Assembly (NCBI GenBank): GCA_964505725.1
Contig: CAZDJK010000063.1
Location: 1-38,806 of the forward strand
Length of the DNA: 38,806 bases
Direction: 5' to 3'
DNA from: CAVRJC01 sp964505725
GTDB taxonomy: Bacteria > Actinomycetota > Acidimicrobiia > IMCC26256 > DASPTH01
In this document: positions 31,191-38,726 of the stretch, piece after piece
Position numbering within the stretch: position 1 is the stretch's first letter
Layout of the letters: each line of letters begins with the position of its first letter
Made by a program: the position numbers and the translations under genes
Notes under the pieces: model-generated
The model's input: the letters and a program-made list of their open reading frames with translations, nothing else
Database searches by the model: none
Told to the model about the DNA's origin: nothing

Positions 31191-32096
31191 TCACCGCGCC
31201 GCGCGCTCCCGGTCGCTGGGCCAGTTGGGCTGCATGAGGTGCCACTGGTCGGGCGCGTCCCGGATCAGCTGCTCGAACCGGCACGCGAGGGCTTGCGTGA
31301 CCCGCTGCACGTCGTCGTGGATCCTGCCCGTGCGCGCGGTCTCGAGCGGCGGGCCGATGCGGGCCTCGCCGCGGCCCCCGGAGCGGAAATAGCAGCCGAC
31401 GGGGATCAGCGGCGCGCCGGCACGCATCGCGAGCAGCGCCGGGCCCCCGGGCAGCGTCGTGCGCTCGCCGAAGAAGTCCACCTCGGTCCCGTCGCCGGTG
31501 AGATCGCGGTCGCAGAGGAGGCACACCATCTCGTTGCCGCGCAGCGCCGTGAGCACCTCGGCGCCCGCCGACTGCGACAACGGGATGACGCGCATCCCGA
31601 GCGCGGCGCGTGTCGCGACGAACCAGTCGAACAGCTTCCGCGGCTCGACGATCTCGGCGACGACCGTGACCCGGTACCCCTGCCCGGCGAGCCACGCACC
31701 CGCGAAGTCCCAGTTGCCGAGGTGTGGGAGCGCGAGCACCGCGCCCCGTCCGGCCCGCGCGGCGTCGGCGAGGTGCTCGTCGCCGACGCCGCGGAAGTGC
31801 GCCTGGACCCACTCGGGTGTCTCCGACGGTAGGCGGAACATCTCGTAGAAGTAGCGGGAGTAGGAGTCGAACGTCGCCGCCACCGCTCGGTCGCGCTCGG
31901 CGCCGGTGAGTGCGCCGCCGTAGACGCGGTCGAGGTTCCGCGCCACCTGGGCGCGGCGCACGGTCATCACGATCGGTGCGTACCTCGCGACCGTCTGCGC
32001 GAGCGTGCCGCCTGCACGCCGCGGGAGCGCCCGGGCGACGCCCGCGGCGGCGCGGTACGCGACGTAGGGGACGAGCGCGGTCGGCGACGTGGGCAC
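31191..32096 (-). CDS. Lysophospholipid-type acyltransferase, likely PIM acyltransferase (PatA type)
   Basis: LpxL/HtrB-like acyltransferase predicted to acylate phosphatidylinositol mannosides. The 301-aa protein has the catalytic HLGNWD (H125, D130; the HxxxxD motif) and later FFGERTTLPGGPALLAMRAGAP (split as FFGERTTLPGG and PALLAMRAGAP), typical of the LPLAT fold. The C-terminal part ends QWHLMQPNWPSDRERA, as in PatA. Its N-terminus is hydrophobic but has no clear signal peptide. The GTG begins 2 bases after the pgsA stop. It is part of the pgsA-acyltransferase-glycosyltransferase run. Confidence 0.87.
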   Translation of the reverse strand: MPTSPTALVPYVAYRAAAGVARALPRRAGGTLAQTVARYAPIVMTVRRAQVARNLDRVYGGALTGAERDRAVAATFDSYSRYFYEMFRLPSETPEWVQAHFRGVGDEHLADAARAGRGAVLALPHLGNWDFAGAWLAGQGYRVTVVAEIVEPRKLFDWFVATRAALGMRVIPLSQSAGAEVLTALRGNEMVCLLCDRDLTGDGTEVDFFGERTTLPGGPALLAMRAGAPLIPVGCYFRSGGRGEARIGPPLETARTGRIHDDVQRVTQALACRFEQLIRDAPDQWHLMQPNWPSDRERAAR

Positions 32097-32098
32097 CG

Positions 32099-32824
32099 TC
32101 AGGGACGGCGCGGCGCCGCTCCTTCGCGCCCGCGTGCGTCTCGCGCCCGTGCCGTCTGCGGGCGGTGCGCCGCCCACCACTGCGCGAGGCCGCCCGCGCG
32201 CGCCTCGTCGGCGTCGGCACCGCGCGCGTGACGCGCCCGGCGCGCCGGGTCGGGCGTGGCCTGGCGCCAGACCATGACGAAGCGCTGCACCGCGGTGAAG
32301 ACCGTGAGCGCGAGGAGGATCCACAGGATGGGCACGAGGATGTCGAACGCGAGCCCGACACCGAGGAGGACGAGGCGCTCGGCGCGCTCCATGAGCCCGC
32401 CACGCGCGGAGAAGCCGAGCGACTCGGCGCGGGCACGCTCGTAGGTGATCAGCATCGACACCGCGAGCACCGCGAGCACGAGCACGGGGAGGCGGGCGTC
32501 CTGGTCGGCGAGGTACCACGCCACGCCGCCGAGGATCACCGCGTCGGCGACGCGGTCGCAGACGGAGTCGAAGAAGGCACCCCGCGGGCCGGCGCGCCCG
32601 CTGGTGCGCGCCACCGAGCCGTCGAGGATGTCGGGGAGACCGGTGAGCACCACACCGAACACGCCGAGCAGGAGGTGGCCGTCGGCGATCAACAGCCCGG
32701 TGGCGACCGCGAAGACGAGTCCGATGACGGTGAGGGCGTCGGCGGTGACTCCGACACGGTGCAGACCCCGGCCGACCGGTTCGAGCCCTCGCTCGACCGT
32801 GGCGCGCCAGCGTCCGTCGAGCAT
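32099..32824 (-). CDS. pgsA: CDP-alcohol phosphatidyltransferase, likely phosphatidylinositol phosphate synthase
   Basis: Integral membrane enzyme; in this gene context it should condense CDP-diacylglycerol with inositol phosphate. The 241-aa protein has about six helices. The signature D-G-x2-A-R-x8-G-x3-D-x3-D is complete: D68, G69, A72, R73, G82, D86 and D90, with D65 just before. The Arg-rich cytosolic tail is long. I use the ATG at 32824, with GGAGG 11 bases upstream. An ATG at 32860 would add 12 residues and bury that site. The gene diverges from the EF-G-like gene. Confidence 0.9.
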   Translation of the reverse strand: MLDGRWRATVERGLEPVGRGLHRVGVTADALTVIGLVFAVATGLLIADGHLLLGVFGVVLTGLPDILDGSVARTSGRAGPRGAFFDSVCDRVADAVILGGVAWYLADQDARLPVLVLAVLAVSMLITYERARAESLGFSARGGLMERAERLVLLGVGLAFDILVPILWILLALTVFTAVQRFVMVWRQATPDPARRARHARGADADEARAGGLAQWWAAHRPQTARARDARGREGAAPRRP

Positions 32825-32875
32825 CCTGGGGACTTCCTCCACCTCTGGGGAACGGCGCATCGAGGGTACCACCGG

Positions 32876-32904
32876 GTGACCCCGGATCCGGCGCTGCGTA
32901 GACT
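32876..32904 (+). promoter_or_regulatory. Predicted sigma-70-type promoter of the EF-G-like gene
   Basis: GTGACC at 32876-32881 and TAGACT at 32899-32904 are separated by exactly 17 bases. Transcription would begin about 32911, leaving a leader of roughly 33 bases that contains the AGGGGGT ribosome-binding site. It lies in the 119-base divergent gap with pgsA. Confidence 0.55.
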
Positions 32905-32943
32905 CCGAGGCGTCGTCACCGGCCGTTTCAGGGGGTCCTCGCC

Positions 32944-34968
32944 TTGCCCGCAAAGACGTACCCGACCGACAGGATCCGCAACGTCGCGCTCGTGGGTCAC
33001 GGCGGCGCGGGAAAGACGTCGCTCGCGGAGGCGCTGCTGTTCACCGCCGGGGTCACCACGCGCCTCGGGCGCGTCGAGGACGGCTCGACCGTCACCGACT
33101 TCGACCCCGAGGAGGCACGCCGCCAGATCTCGGTGTCGCTGGCCGTGGCGCCGTTCGAGCACGACGGGTACAAGATCAACCTCCTCGACACGCCCGGCTA
33201 CGCCGACTTCATCGGCGACGTGACCGCCGCCCTGCGAGCCGCCGATCTGGTGCTCTTCGTCGTCTCCGCGGTCGAGGGCGTGGAGGTGCAGACCGAGATC
33301 GTGTGGCGCATGGCCGACGAGCTCGGCCTCCCACGTGCGTTCTTCGTCAACAAGCTCGACCGCGAGCGTGCGTCGTTCACGCGCACGCTCGACGAGCTCA
33401 AGGCCAAGTTCGGCGCCGGCGTGGCGCCCCTGCAGCTGCCGATCGGGGAAGAGGCCACGTTCAGCGGCGTCGTCGAGCTGCTCGACGACGCCGCGGTCAC
33501 CTACGCCGACGGCAAGGCGACAAGCGGCCCGATTCCTTCCGACATGGAGACCGAGGAGCACGCGGTCCACGATGCGCTCGTCGAGGGCATCGTCGTCGCC
33601 GACGACGACCTCATGGAGCGCTATCTCGCCGACGAGACGATCGACAAGGCCGAGCTGGCCCGCGCGCTCGCCGCGGGCGTCGCGTCGGGGGCCGTCTACC
33701 CCGTGCTGTGCGGGAGCGCCACCAAGCTCGTCGGCATCGACCGCGTCGCGTCGTTCCTGACCGCCGAGGCGCCCGCACCCGACGCCGCCGACGGCCAGCC
33801 GGTGGCGTTCGTGTTCAAGACGATCGTCGACCCGTACGTCGGCAAGGTCAACCTGTTCAAGGTGGTGCAGGGCACGGTGAAGGCGGATGCCGCGCTCGTG
33901 AACGGGCGCACCATGACCGAGGAGCGGCTCCACCAGCTCGTGATCGTGCGCGGGAAGGACCAGGAGCCGGTGAGCGAGGTGCCCGGCGGGGACATCGCCG
34001 CGGTCGCGAAGCTCAACGACACCACCACCGGAGACGTGCTCGGCGCGCGCGGCGCCGACGTGGAGGTCGAGCCCTTCGAAGCGCCCCAGCCCGTGCTCGC
34101 GGTCGCGATCCATGCGAAGTCGAAGGCCGACGAGGACAAGCTCGCCAACGCGCTCCACCGCCTCCTCGACGAGGATCCCGCACTGCGGCTCGAGCGCAAC
34201 GCCGAGACCCACCAGACGCTGCTCTGGGGCATGGGCGAGACCCACCTCGGCATCGCGCTCGAGCGCCTCCACCGCAAGCTCGGAGTCGAGGTGGAGACCG
34301 AGGACGTGAAGGTCGCGTACCGCGAGACCATCACCGGTACCGCGGAGGCGGAAGGCAAGTACAAGAAGCAGACCGGTGGCCACGGCCAGTTCGGCGTGGC
34401 GTTCGTGCGGGTCGAGCCGGTGGAACGCGGCAGCGGGTTCGAGTTCGTCGACCAGATCGTCGGCGGCGCGATCCCCCGCCAGTTCATCCCCGCGGTCGAG
34501 AAGGGCATCGCGGAGACCATGGAGCAGGGCGGCGTGTTCGGCTTCCCCGTGGTCGACGTGAAGGTGACGTGCTTCGACGGCAAGTACCACAGCGTCGACT
34601 CGTCGGAGATGAGCTTCAAGATGGCGGGCTCGCTGGGCTTCAAGGACGCGATGGCGAAGGCGCAGCCCACGCTGCTCGAGCCGATCAGCGAGCTCACCGT
34701 GGTCGCGCCCGAAGCCAACCAGGGCGACATCATGGGCGACCTCAATTCCAAGCGCGGACGGATCCAGTCATCCGCCTCGATGGGCGGCGGCGAGGTGGAG
34801 ATCGTGGCGCTCGTCCCCACGTCCGAGGTCCTCCGCTACGCGATCGACCTGCGCTCCATGACGGGCGGCCGGGGCCGGTTCGCGATCCAGCACTCCCACT
34901 ACGACCCGGTGCCCGCCCATCTCGTCGACAAGGTGAGGAGCCAGGCCGAGCCCGCACGCGTCGGCTGA
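32944..34968 (+). CDS. EF-G-like translational GTPase (FusA2 group)
   Basis: A paralogue of elongation factor G; the role of this group is not settled. The 674-aa protein has G1 GHGGAGKTS (18-26; true EF-G has AHIDAGKTT), G3 DTPGYADF, G4 NKLD, domain II, and domains III-V with KKQTGGHGQFG and the C-terminal MTGGRGRF. Switch I (VEDGSTVTDFDPEEARRQIS) is also of the FusA2 type. The start is TTG at 32944, supported by AGGGGGT 7-8 bases upstream. It is one of the few plus-strand genes and interrupts the HIT-pgsA neighbourhood. Confidence 0.92.
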   Translation: MPAKTYPTDRIRNVALVGHGGAGKTSLAEALLFTAGVTTRLGRVEDGSTVTDFDPEEARRQISVSLAVAPFEHDGYKINLLDTPGYADFIGDVTAALRAADLVLFVVSAVEGVEVQTEIVWRMADELGLPRAFFVNKLDRERASFTRTLDELKAKFGAGVAPLQLPIGEEATFSGVVELLDDAAVTYADGKATSGPIPSDMETEEHAVHDALVEGIVVADDDLMERYLADETIDKAELARALAAGVASGAVYPVLCGSATKLVGIDRVASFLTAEAPAPDAADGQPVAFVFKTIVDPYVGKVNLFKVVQGTVKADAALVNGRTMTEERLHQLVIVRGKDQEPVSEVPGGDIAAVAKLNDTTTGDVLGARGADVEVEPFEAPQPVLAVAIHAKSKADEDKLANALHRLLDEDPALRLERNAETHQTLLWGMGETHLGIALERLHRKLGVEVETEDVKVAYRETITGTAEAEGKYKKQTGGHGQFGVAFVRVEPVERGSGFEFVDQIVGGAIPRQFIPAVEKGIAETMEQGGVFGFPVVDVKVTCFDGKYHSVDSSEMSFKMAGSLGFKDAMAKAQPTLLEPISELTVVAPEANQGDIMGDLNSKRGRIQSSASMGGGEVEIVALVPTSEVLRYAIDLRSMTGGRGRFAIQHSHYDPVPAHLVDKVRSQAEPARVG

Positions 34969-35048
34969 CGGCCGCTCAAGCTCCCGGGCTCCCGTGTCGC
35001 TAATTCGGGGCAGACGCGTGATCCGCGCGCGTTCCGAGAGCTGACGAC

Positions 35049-35405
35049 ATGCTGCGCAAGCGAGGCACACGGGAGCGACGGCGGGCCGAGCGCAAGCCGG
35101 TCCAGTGGGTCGGGCGGTACGCGACCGCGCCCACCGAGGACACGCCGTGGTTCCCCTGCGCGGTCGTGAACGTGTCGGGAGACGGCGCCGGCCTCGTGCT
35201 GTGGGGCGGGCTGTCGGTCGAGGTCGGCGAGACCCTGGTGATGGACATCGAGCGCATCGGCCCGACCCCCGTCATGCTCACGCTCCGGGGCACGGCCCGG
35301 TACGTGGGCGCCCGGACCGCCGATGGCGGGGTCGACATCGGCGTCCAGCTCGCGTTCGACCACCCGCAGGAGCGCCAGACCGCGCGGTTCCTCTTCGCCA
35401 AGTAG
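35049..35405 (+). CDS. PilZ-domain protein, probable c-di-GMP receptor
   Basis: A 118-aa single-domain protein. The N-terminal RRRAERKPVQW fits the RxxxR c-di-GMP-binding motif, and VVNVSGDGAGL fits the (D/N)xSxxG motif with Asn for Asp. The remaining strands (ETLVMDIERIG; VMLTLRGTARYVG; VDIGVQLAF) make up the PilZ barrel. It follows the EF-G-like gene after 80 bases on the same strand, possibly as an operon. No diguanylate cyclase is in the window. Its partner is unknown. Confidence 0.8.
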   Translation: MLRKRGTRERRRAERKPVQWVGRYATAPTEDTPWFPCAVVNVSGDGAGLVLWGGLSVEVGETLVMDIERIGPTPVMLTLRGTARYVGARTADGGVDIGVQLAFDHPQERQTARFLFAK

Positions 35406-35489
35406 TCCGCCTGGCCGCGGTTTCCGAGGTTTGGCCGCCTCCTGGGCGACCGTTAACGAGGGTCGTGTTTAACGTCACACCGCGACGCC

Positions 35490-35509
35490 GGGCGCGGGTG
35501 CCCGCGCCC
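35490..35509. terminator. Hairpin between convergent PilZ and NTF2-like genes
   Basis: A perfect GGGCGCGG / CCGCGCCC stem closes a short GTGC loop (35490-35509 overall) and is G/C only, so it can act on either strand. The rest of the 170-base convergent spacer holds a weaker CGACC...GGTCG stem at 35448-35465 followed by GTGTTT, a second terminator candidate for the PilZ gene. No coding frame was seen. Confidence 0.5.
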
Positions 35510-35575
35510 CGCTGCTCGCGCTCGGCGTCGCTCGTCCCGCGCTCCTCCTGTCCCGGAGCCCGGCCTCTCGAATCG

Positions 35576-35965
35576 TCAGGCCCAGAACGCGTCCCACGCT
35601 GCCGGATCGAACGGGAGGACCCACCACTCCACGAGCTTCCCGTCTGCGCCCCGGAACACCGTGCACACGTCGAGATCGAGCGAACGTTCCCGACGCGTAC
35701 CCGTGACGCGCTCCACCACTGCCGCGTACTCGCCGCCGTCGAGGATCGCCTTCACGGCGTTCGCGAGCGTCCCGTCGGTGAGCGTCGAGATCGCGACGGT
35801 GTGCTCGCGGACGGCGGCGACTCCCGCGTACACACCGGCCCGCGCGCTGCTCCCGGGGTCGTGCCACACGGCCGCTTCGGCGATCAGCTCGGTGATGACG
35901 TCGAGGTCTCCGCGCGCGTATGCGTCGTACAGCTCGCGCACGGCCTGGGTCGTCGTGTACGCCAT
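35576..35965 (-). CDS. NTF2/SnoaL-like protein
   Basis: A 129-aa cone-shaped alpha+beta barrel protein of the SnoaL-like/NTF2 superfamily. The N-terminal helices TTQAVRELYDAYARGDLDVITELIAEAAVWHDPG are typical in spacing (split as TTQAVRELYDAYARGD and LDVITELIAEAAVW). The C-terminal strands VCTVFRGADGKLVEWW close the pocket. The family covers isomerases, cyclases, hydrolases and non-enzymes, so no reaction is assigned. GGAGG precedes the ATG by 9 bases. It lies 42 bases after the 98-aa gene on the same strand. Confidence 0.8.
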   Translation of the reverse strand: MAYTTTQAVRELYDAYARGDLDVITELIAEAAVWHDPGSSARAGVYAGVAAVREHTVAISTLTDGTLANAVKAILDGGEYAAVVERVTGTRRERSLDLDVCTVFRGADGKLVEWWVLPFDPAAWDAFWA

Positions 35966-36007
35966 GCCTTCCCCCTCCGCGTGTTGCAGCCGGCGACGAC
36001 CGCCGGG

Positions 36008-36304
36008 CTACCAAGGGTCCCACACGTCGAGGTCGACGTCGTCAGGCTTGAGCACCCGGACCTCGGGGCGGTCCACCACCAGCACGCGAGCGAGCTGGAT
36101 CCCGACGCGCGCCGGGATCGGCACGGGCGTGCCGCGCGCGGCGAGGAGGAGGACGCAGTTCAGGTTGGCCGCGTCTCCAGGTCGTCGCGCGAACGCGATC
36201 ACCGAGATCTCGCGCTCGGGCACGAAGCGGCGCCCGAACAGGCTCCGGATCTCGACGTTCTCGTCGTCGTGCTGCCACCACACCAGGCCACAACGGAAGT
36301 ACAC
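36008..36304 (-). CDS. Hypothetical 98-aa protein
   Basis: I do not recognise this family. The predicted soluble protein begins YFRCGLVWWQHDDENVEIR, has a mixed strand-rich middle (ISVIAFARRPG; NCVLLLAARGTPVPIP) and an acidic, Asp- and Val-rich end (DDVDLDVWDPW). The start at the GTG at 36304 is well supported: GGGAGG lies 6 bases upstream. A GTG at 36394 would add 30 residues of low-quality sequence. It is divergent from the deacetylase and probably co-transcribed with the NTF2-like gene. Confidence 0.6.
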   Translation of the reverse strand: MYFRCGLVWWQHDDENVEIRSLFGRRFVPEREISVIAFARRPGDAANLNCVLLLAARGTPVPIPARVGIQLARVLVVDRPEVRVLKPDDVDLDVWDPW

Positions 36305-36407
36305 GGCACACCTCCCGGCGTCGAACTTCGCGCCGGGCGCCGGGCCCCGCCATCGCCCCACGGTCAGAGTTCCGTGTCCGTGCCGCTCCCGCACCGGTTC
36401 CGCCCGG

Positions 36408-36413
36408 TATCGT
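36408..36413 (+). promoter_or_regulatory. Putative -10 element for the deacetylase gene
   Basis: TATCGT ends 9 bases before the GTG at 36423. There is no Shine-Dalgarno sequence in between and no clear -35. A leaderless or near-leaderless transcript would explain the lack of a ribosome-binding site. Confidence 0.35.
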
Positions 36414-36422
36414 CACCCGACT

Positions 36423-37346
36423 GTGGCCCGTCGTGACAACCGGTGGCCGCCCGAGCCGCGCTCGCGCCCTGGCGTGGTGGCGCGCTCGCGGCGCGAGCGA
36501 CGCCGACGGCGTTCCCGCATCCGGCTCGCGCTCACCGGGTCGTTGGTGGTGGTCGTCGCGGTCGGGGTTGCGGTCGCGTGGGAAGCGGGCGGGTTGTCCG
36601 GCCGTGCCGGGCGCAGACGCGCCGTGGCATCGCCGGTGGCGGGCGCGTCGTCGACCGTCGCGGCATCGCCGCTCGCCGGCGCCGAGACCGCGGCCACGAG
36701 CGAGGTGTCGCACCGGCCGGGCCTGGGCCTGCCCGAGCCGCCCCCACCCACACCGGTTCCACTCCCCGCCGCCAACCTGGCACCGGTGTTCTCCCGGATC
36801 CCGACCACGAACAAGGTGATCTTCCTCGGCATCGACGACGGCATCGTGCGCGACCCGAACGTCCTCGAGCTGCTGCGCCAGGCGAACATCCCCTTCACGA
36901 TGTTCCTCGTGCAGGGCGAGGCCGACGCGGGAGCCGATTTTTGGAAGCAGGCGCAGCAGCTCGGCGGGATCGCCGAGTCCCACACCATCACCCATCCCGA
37001 CCTCACGAAGGTGTCGTACGCCAGGCTCCAACGCGAGGTCTGCGGAACGCTCGACGACTACCAGAGCCTCTTCGGGCGCCGCCCGACCTTGTTCCGCCCG
37101 CCGTACGGCACCTACAACCAGAACGTCCAGGCGGTCGCCGCGTCGTGCGGGTACAAGGCGATCATCCTGTGGGAGGGGTCGACCAACGACGGCCGCTTCG
37201 ATCTCCAACAGGGGCCGCAGCTGCACCCGGGCGACATCGTGCTGATGCACTGGCGCACCGACCTCTACGAGAACCTGCAACAGGTCTTCCAGGTGTGCCG
37301 ACAGCAGGGCTTCGCCATCGCCAGCCTCGAGGACTACCTCCGCTAG
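36423..37346 (+). CDS. Membrane-anchored polysaccharide deacetylase (NodB domain)
   Basis: Carbohydrate esterase family 4-type enzyme acting outside the membrane, perhaps on peptidoglycan or an exopolysaccharide. The 307-aa protein has an Arg-rich cytosolic start, a transmembrane anchor (about 35-53), an Ala/Ser/Pro-rich linker and a NodB domain from about 131. The metal and catalytic residues are D138 and D139 (IDDG; usually FDDG), H187 and H191 (SHTITH), and RPPYG at 225-229. PGDIVLMHW supplies the last His. The GTG start has a TATCGT upstream and no ribosome-binding site. Confidence 0.87.
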   Translation: MARRDNRWPPEPRSRPGVVARSRRERRRRRSRIRLALTGSLVVVVAVGVAVAWEAGGLSGRAGRRRAVASPVAGASSTVAASPLAGAETAATSEVSHRPGLGLPEPPPPTPVPLPAANLAPVFSRIPTTNKVIFLGIDDGIVRDPNVLELLRQANIPFTMFLVQGEADAGADFWKQAQQLGGIAESHTITHPDLTKVSYARLQREVCGTLDDYQSLFGRRPTLFRPPYGTYNQNVQAVAASCGYKAIILWEGSTNDGRFDLQQGPQLHPGDIVLMHWRTDLYENLQQVFQVCRQQGFAIASLEDYLR

Positions 37347-37409
37347 GTCCCCGAAGCCGCCGGTCCAGTGCCGCGCGGACAATCGGAGCCGATCGCGGTA
37401 CAAGATGAG

Positions 37410-37426
37410 CCTCACCCTCGGTGAGG
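37410..37426. other. Short perfect hairpin in the convergent spacer
   Basis: CCTCACC and GGTGAGG form a 7-bp stem around a CTC loop, 64 bases after the deacetylase stop. It is followed 8 bases later by the larger inverted repeat. Together they may form one structured element or a tandem terminator. Confidence 0.5.
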
Positions 37427-37434
37427 TGGCGACG

Positions 37435-37505
37435 GCCAGGCACCCGGCCCGACACGGGAAACGCAGGGGGGAGCATTCCCGCTCTGGGAGGGCCGGGTGC
37501 CTGGC
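37435..37505. terminator. Large hairpin: 16-bp perfect inverted repeat with nested stem
   Basis: Arms at 37435-37450 (GCCAGGCACCCGGCCC) and 37490-37505 are exact complements. The 39-base loop contains a second perfect 6-bp stem (CGGGAA at 37455-37460, TTCCCG at 37476-37481) around a G-rich loop. It lies between convergent transcription units, so a bidirectional terminator is the simplest reading, but the length and nested form are unusual. No match to a riboswitch consensus that I know. The remaining spacer bases (37347-37409, 37506-37586) show no gene. Confidence 0.55.
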
Positions 37506-37586
37506 GCGCCGCGATTCTCGCAGTCCACGTGCGCAGGTGGAACGGCCCGCCGCCATTCTTCACGCGTTCTTTGCGACGGCTCAGTT

Positions 37587-37716
37587 TCAGCGTTCGGCGA
37601 CCCACCGGATCTGCGGGAGCTCGATCTGGCGCATCCGGTCGAGGACCTCCGCCTGCAGGGTTCGCGCGCGGCCGAGGAGCCACGCGCGGGTCCTCGTGGT
37701 CCTCAGGTTGATCGGG
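37587..37716 (-). pseudogene. Displaced 3' part of the small membrane protein gene
   Basis: After the stop at 37703 the next frame stays open to 37587 and looks coding. It reads INLRTTRTRAWLLGRARTL and continues to ...QIRWVAER, with G or C at nearly every third codon position and much less at the second. It has no start codon or ribosome-binding site. One extra base in the G5 run (37714-37718) would join it to the preceding gene with about 40 more residues. It is therefore best seen as the frame-shifted end of that gene. Confidence 0.55.
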
Positions 37717-38206
37717 GGACGGCGCTCCCCGCTAGCCCGTAGCGGGACCAGTCCTCCGGATTCGCCTCGGTGTACTCGCCCAAGACGTGGCCGTCGACCG
37801 CGTCGAGCTCGACGAGACCGCGGCGTGTCGGAGGGGTGTCCGCGCTGTAGAGCAGGATGCGCCACACCGGACGCGACCGCAGTCCTCGCCATGCGAGCTG
37901 CGCGCTCGCGTGGCCCACCGGGAACCCGACCGTCCGCGTCGCCACCACGAGGGCCTCGGTCTGGTCGATCTCCATCGGCCACGCGCACGCGAAGTGGTAC
38001 GCGCCGACCAGCGCGAGGAACACGCCGACTGCGATCAGCCCCGAATTGCCCGAGACCAGCCAACCCACGAGGCACCCGGCAGCGAGGACGACGTACATCG
38101 TCCCTGGGATCCGCCGGCGGCGCATGCTCGGGAAGAGGTACGGCCCGACGTACGCGGTGACGTCGAGATCCGCCGGGAGCGTGTCGGGCGCGACCTCGTC
38201 GCTCAT
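37703..38206 (-). CDS. Small two-helix membrane protein, probably frameshifted near its 3' end
   Basis: Function not recognised. As read, the protein has 167 aa: a polar start, an Arg patch (SMRRRRIPG), two adjacent transmembrane helices (about 36-51 and 57-71) and a cytoplasmic domain with strands (EALVVATRTVGFPVGHA; WRILLYSAD; ELDAVDGHVLGEY) that could be PH-like. The last residues (PRST) come from a poorly coding frame. The G5 run at 37714-37718 marks where the better frame is lost. ATG at 38206 is used; a GTG at 38215 is in frame. It begins 10 bases after the HIT gene. Confidence 0.6.
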   Translation of the reverse strand: MSDEVAPDTLPADLDVTAYVGPYLFPSMRRRRIPGTMYVVLAAGCLVGWLVSGNSGLIAVGVFLALVGAYHFACAWPMEIDQTEALVVATRTVGFPVGHASAQLAWRGLRSRPVWRILLYSADTPPTRRGLVELDAVDGHVLGEYTEANPEDWSRYGLAGSAVPRST

Positions 38207-38216
38207 GGCCGCCACG

Positions 38217-38714
38217 CTATGCGGGCCAGGCCTCGCTCAGCTTCTCGTAGCTACGGTCGAGCGCTTCCGGCAGCACGCGGACCTCGGCCACCGCGGTCAT
38301 GAAGTTGGTGTCGCCGGCCCACCGCGGGAGGACGTGCAGGTGCACGTGCCCGGGGATACCGGCCCCAGCGGCGCGCCCGATGTTCGCGCCGACGTTGATC
38401 CCGTCGGGGCGGTACGCGTCCTGCAGCGCGCGGGTGGCGTCCTGCACCATCGCCATCATCGCCGCCGCCTCGGCGCGCGTGAGCTGAGCGAGCGTGGCTT
38501 CGTGGCGCACGGGCGCCACCATCAGGTGACCGGACGTGTAGGGATAGGCGTTCAACACCGCGAACGCGTCGTCGGTGCGCGCCAGCACGAGCGCTTCGCG
38601 CGGATCGGCCGAGAGCAGGTCCTCGAAAAGGCACCCATCGGACGGCACCGGTTCGGTCGCGACGCCCTCGACGTACGTGCTGCGCCATCCGGCCCACAGC
38701 CGCTCGAGCGTCAA
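38217..38714 (-). CDS. HIT-family hydrolase/phosphorylase, Ap4A phosphorylase-like
   Basis: Histidine-triad nucleotide-binding protein, 165 aa. The triad is H123, H125 and H127 in PGHVHLHVLPRW. C28 in DGCLFEDLL, NAYPYTSGHLMVAPVRH and GINVGANIGRAAGAG are typical of actinobacterial Rv2613c-like proteins, reported as Ap4A phosphorylases. The start is TTG at 38714 with GAGGG 7 bases upstream. In mycobacteria this gene sits between thrS and pgsA; here pgsA is 5.4 kb away. A 10-codon ORF ends 13 bases before the start. Confidence 0.9.
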   Translation of the reverse strand: MTLERLWAGWRSTYVEGVATEPVPSDGCLFEDLLSADPREALVLARTDDAFAVLNAYPYTSGHLMVAPVRHEATLAQLTRAEAAAMMAMVQDATRALQDAYRPDGINVGANIGRAAGAGIPGHVHLHVLPRWAGDTNFMTAVAEVRVLPEALDRSYEKLSEAWPA

Positions 38715-38726
38715 CGTCGTGCCCTC

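Noticed and set aside
37435..37505. Riboswitch identity (c-di-GMP, c-di-AMP, cobalamin or SAM class) for the hairpin
   Set aside because: None of the conserved core sequences I know is present on either strand, and no gene starts downstream in either direction.
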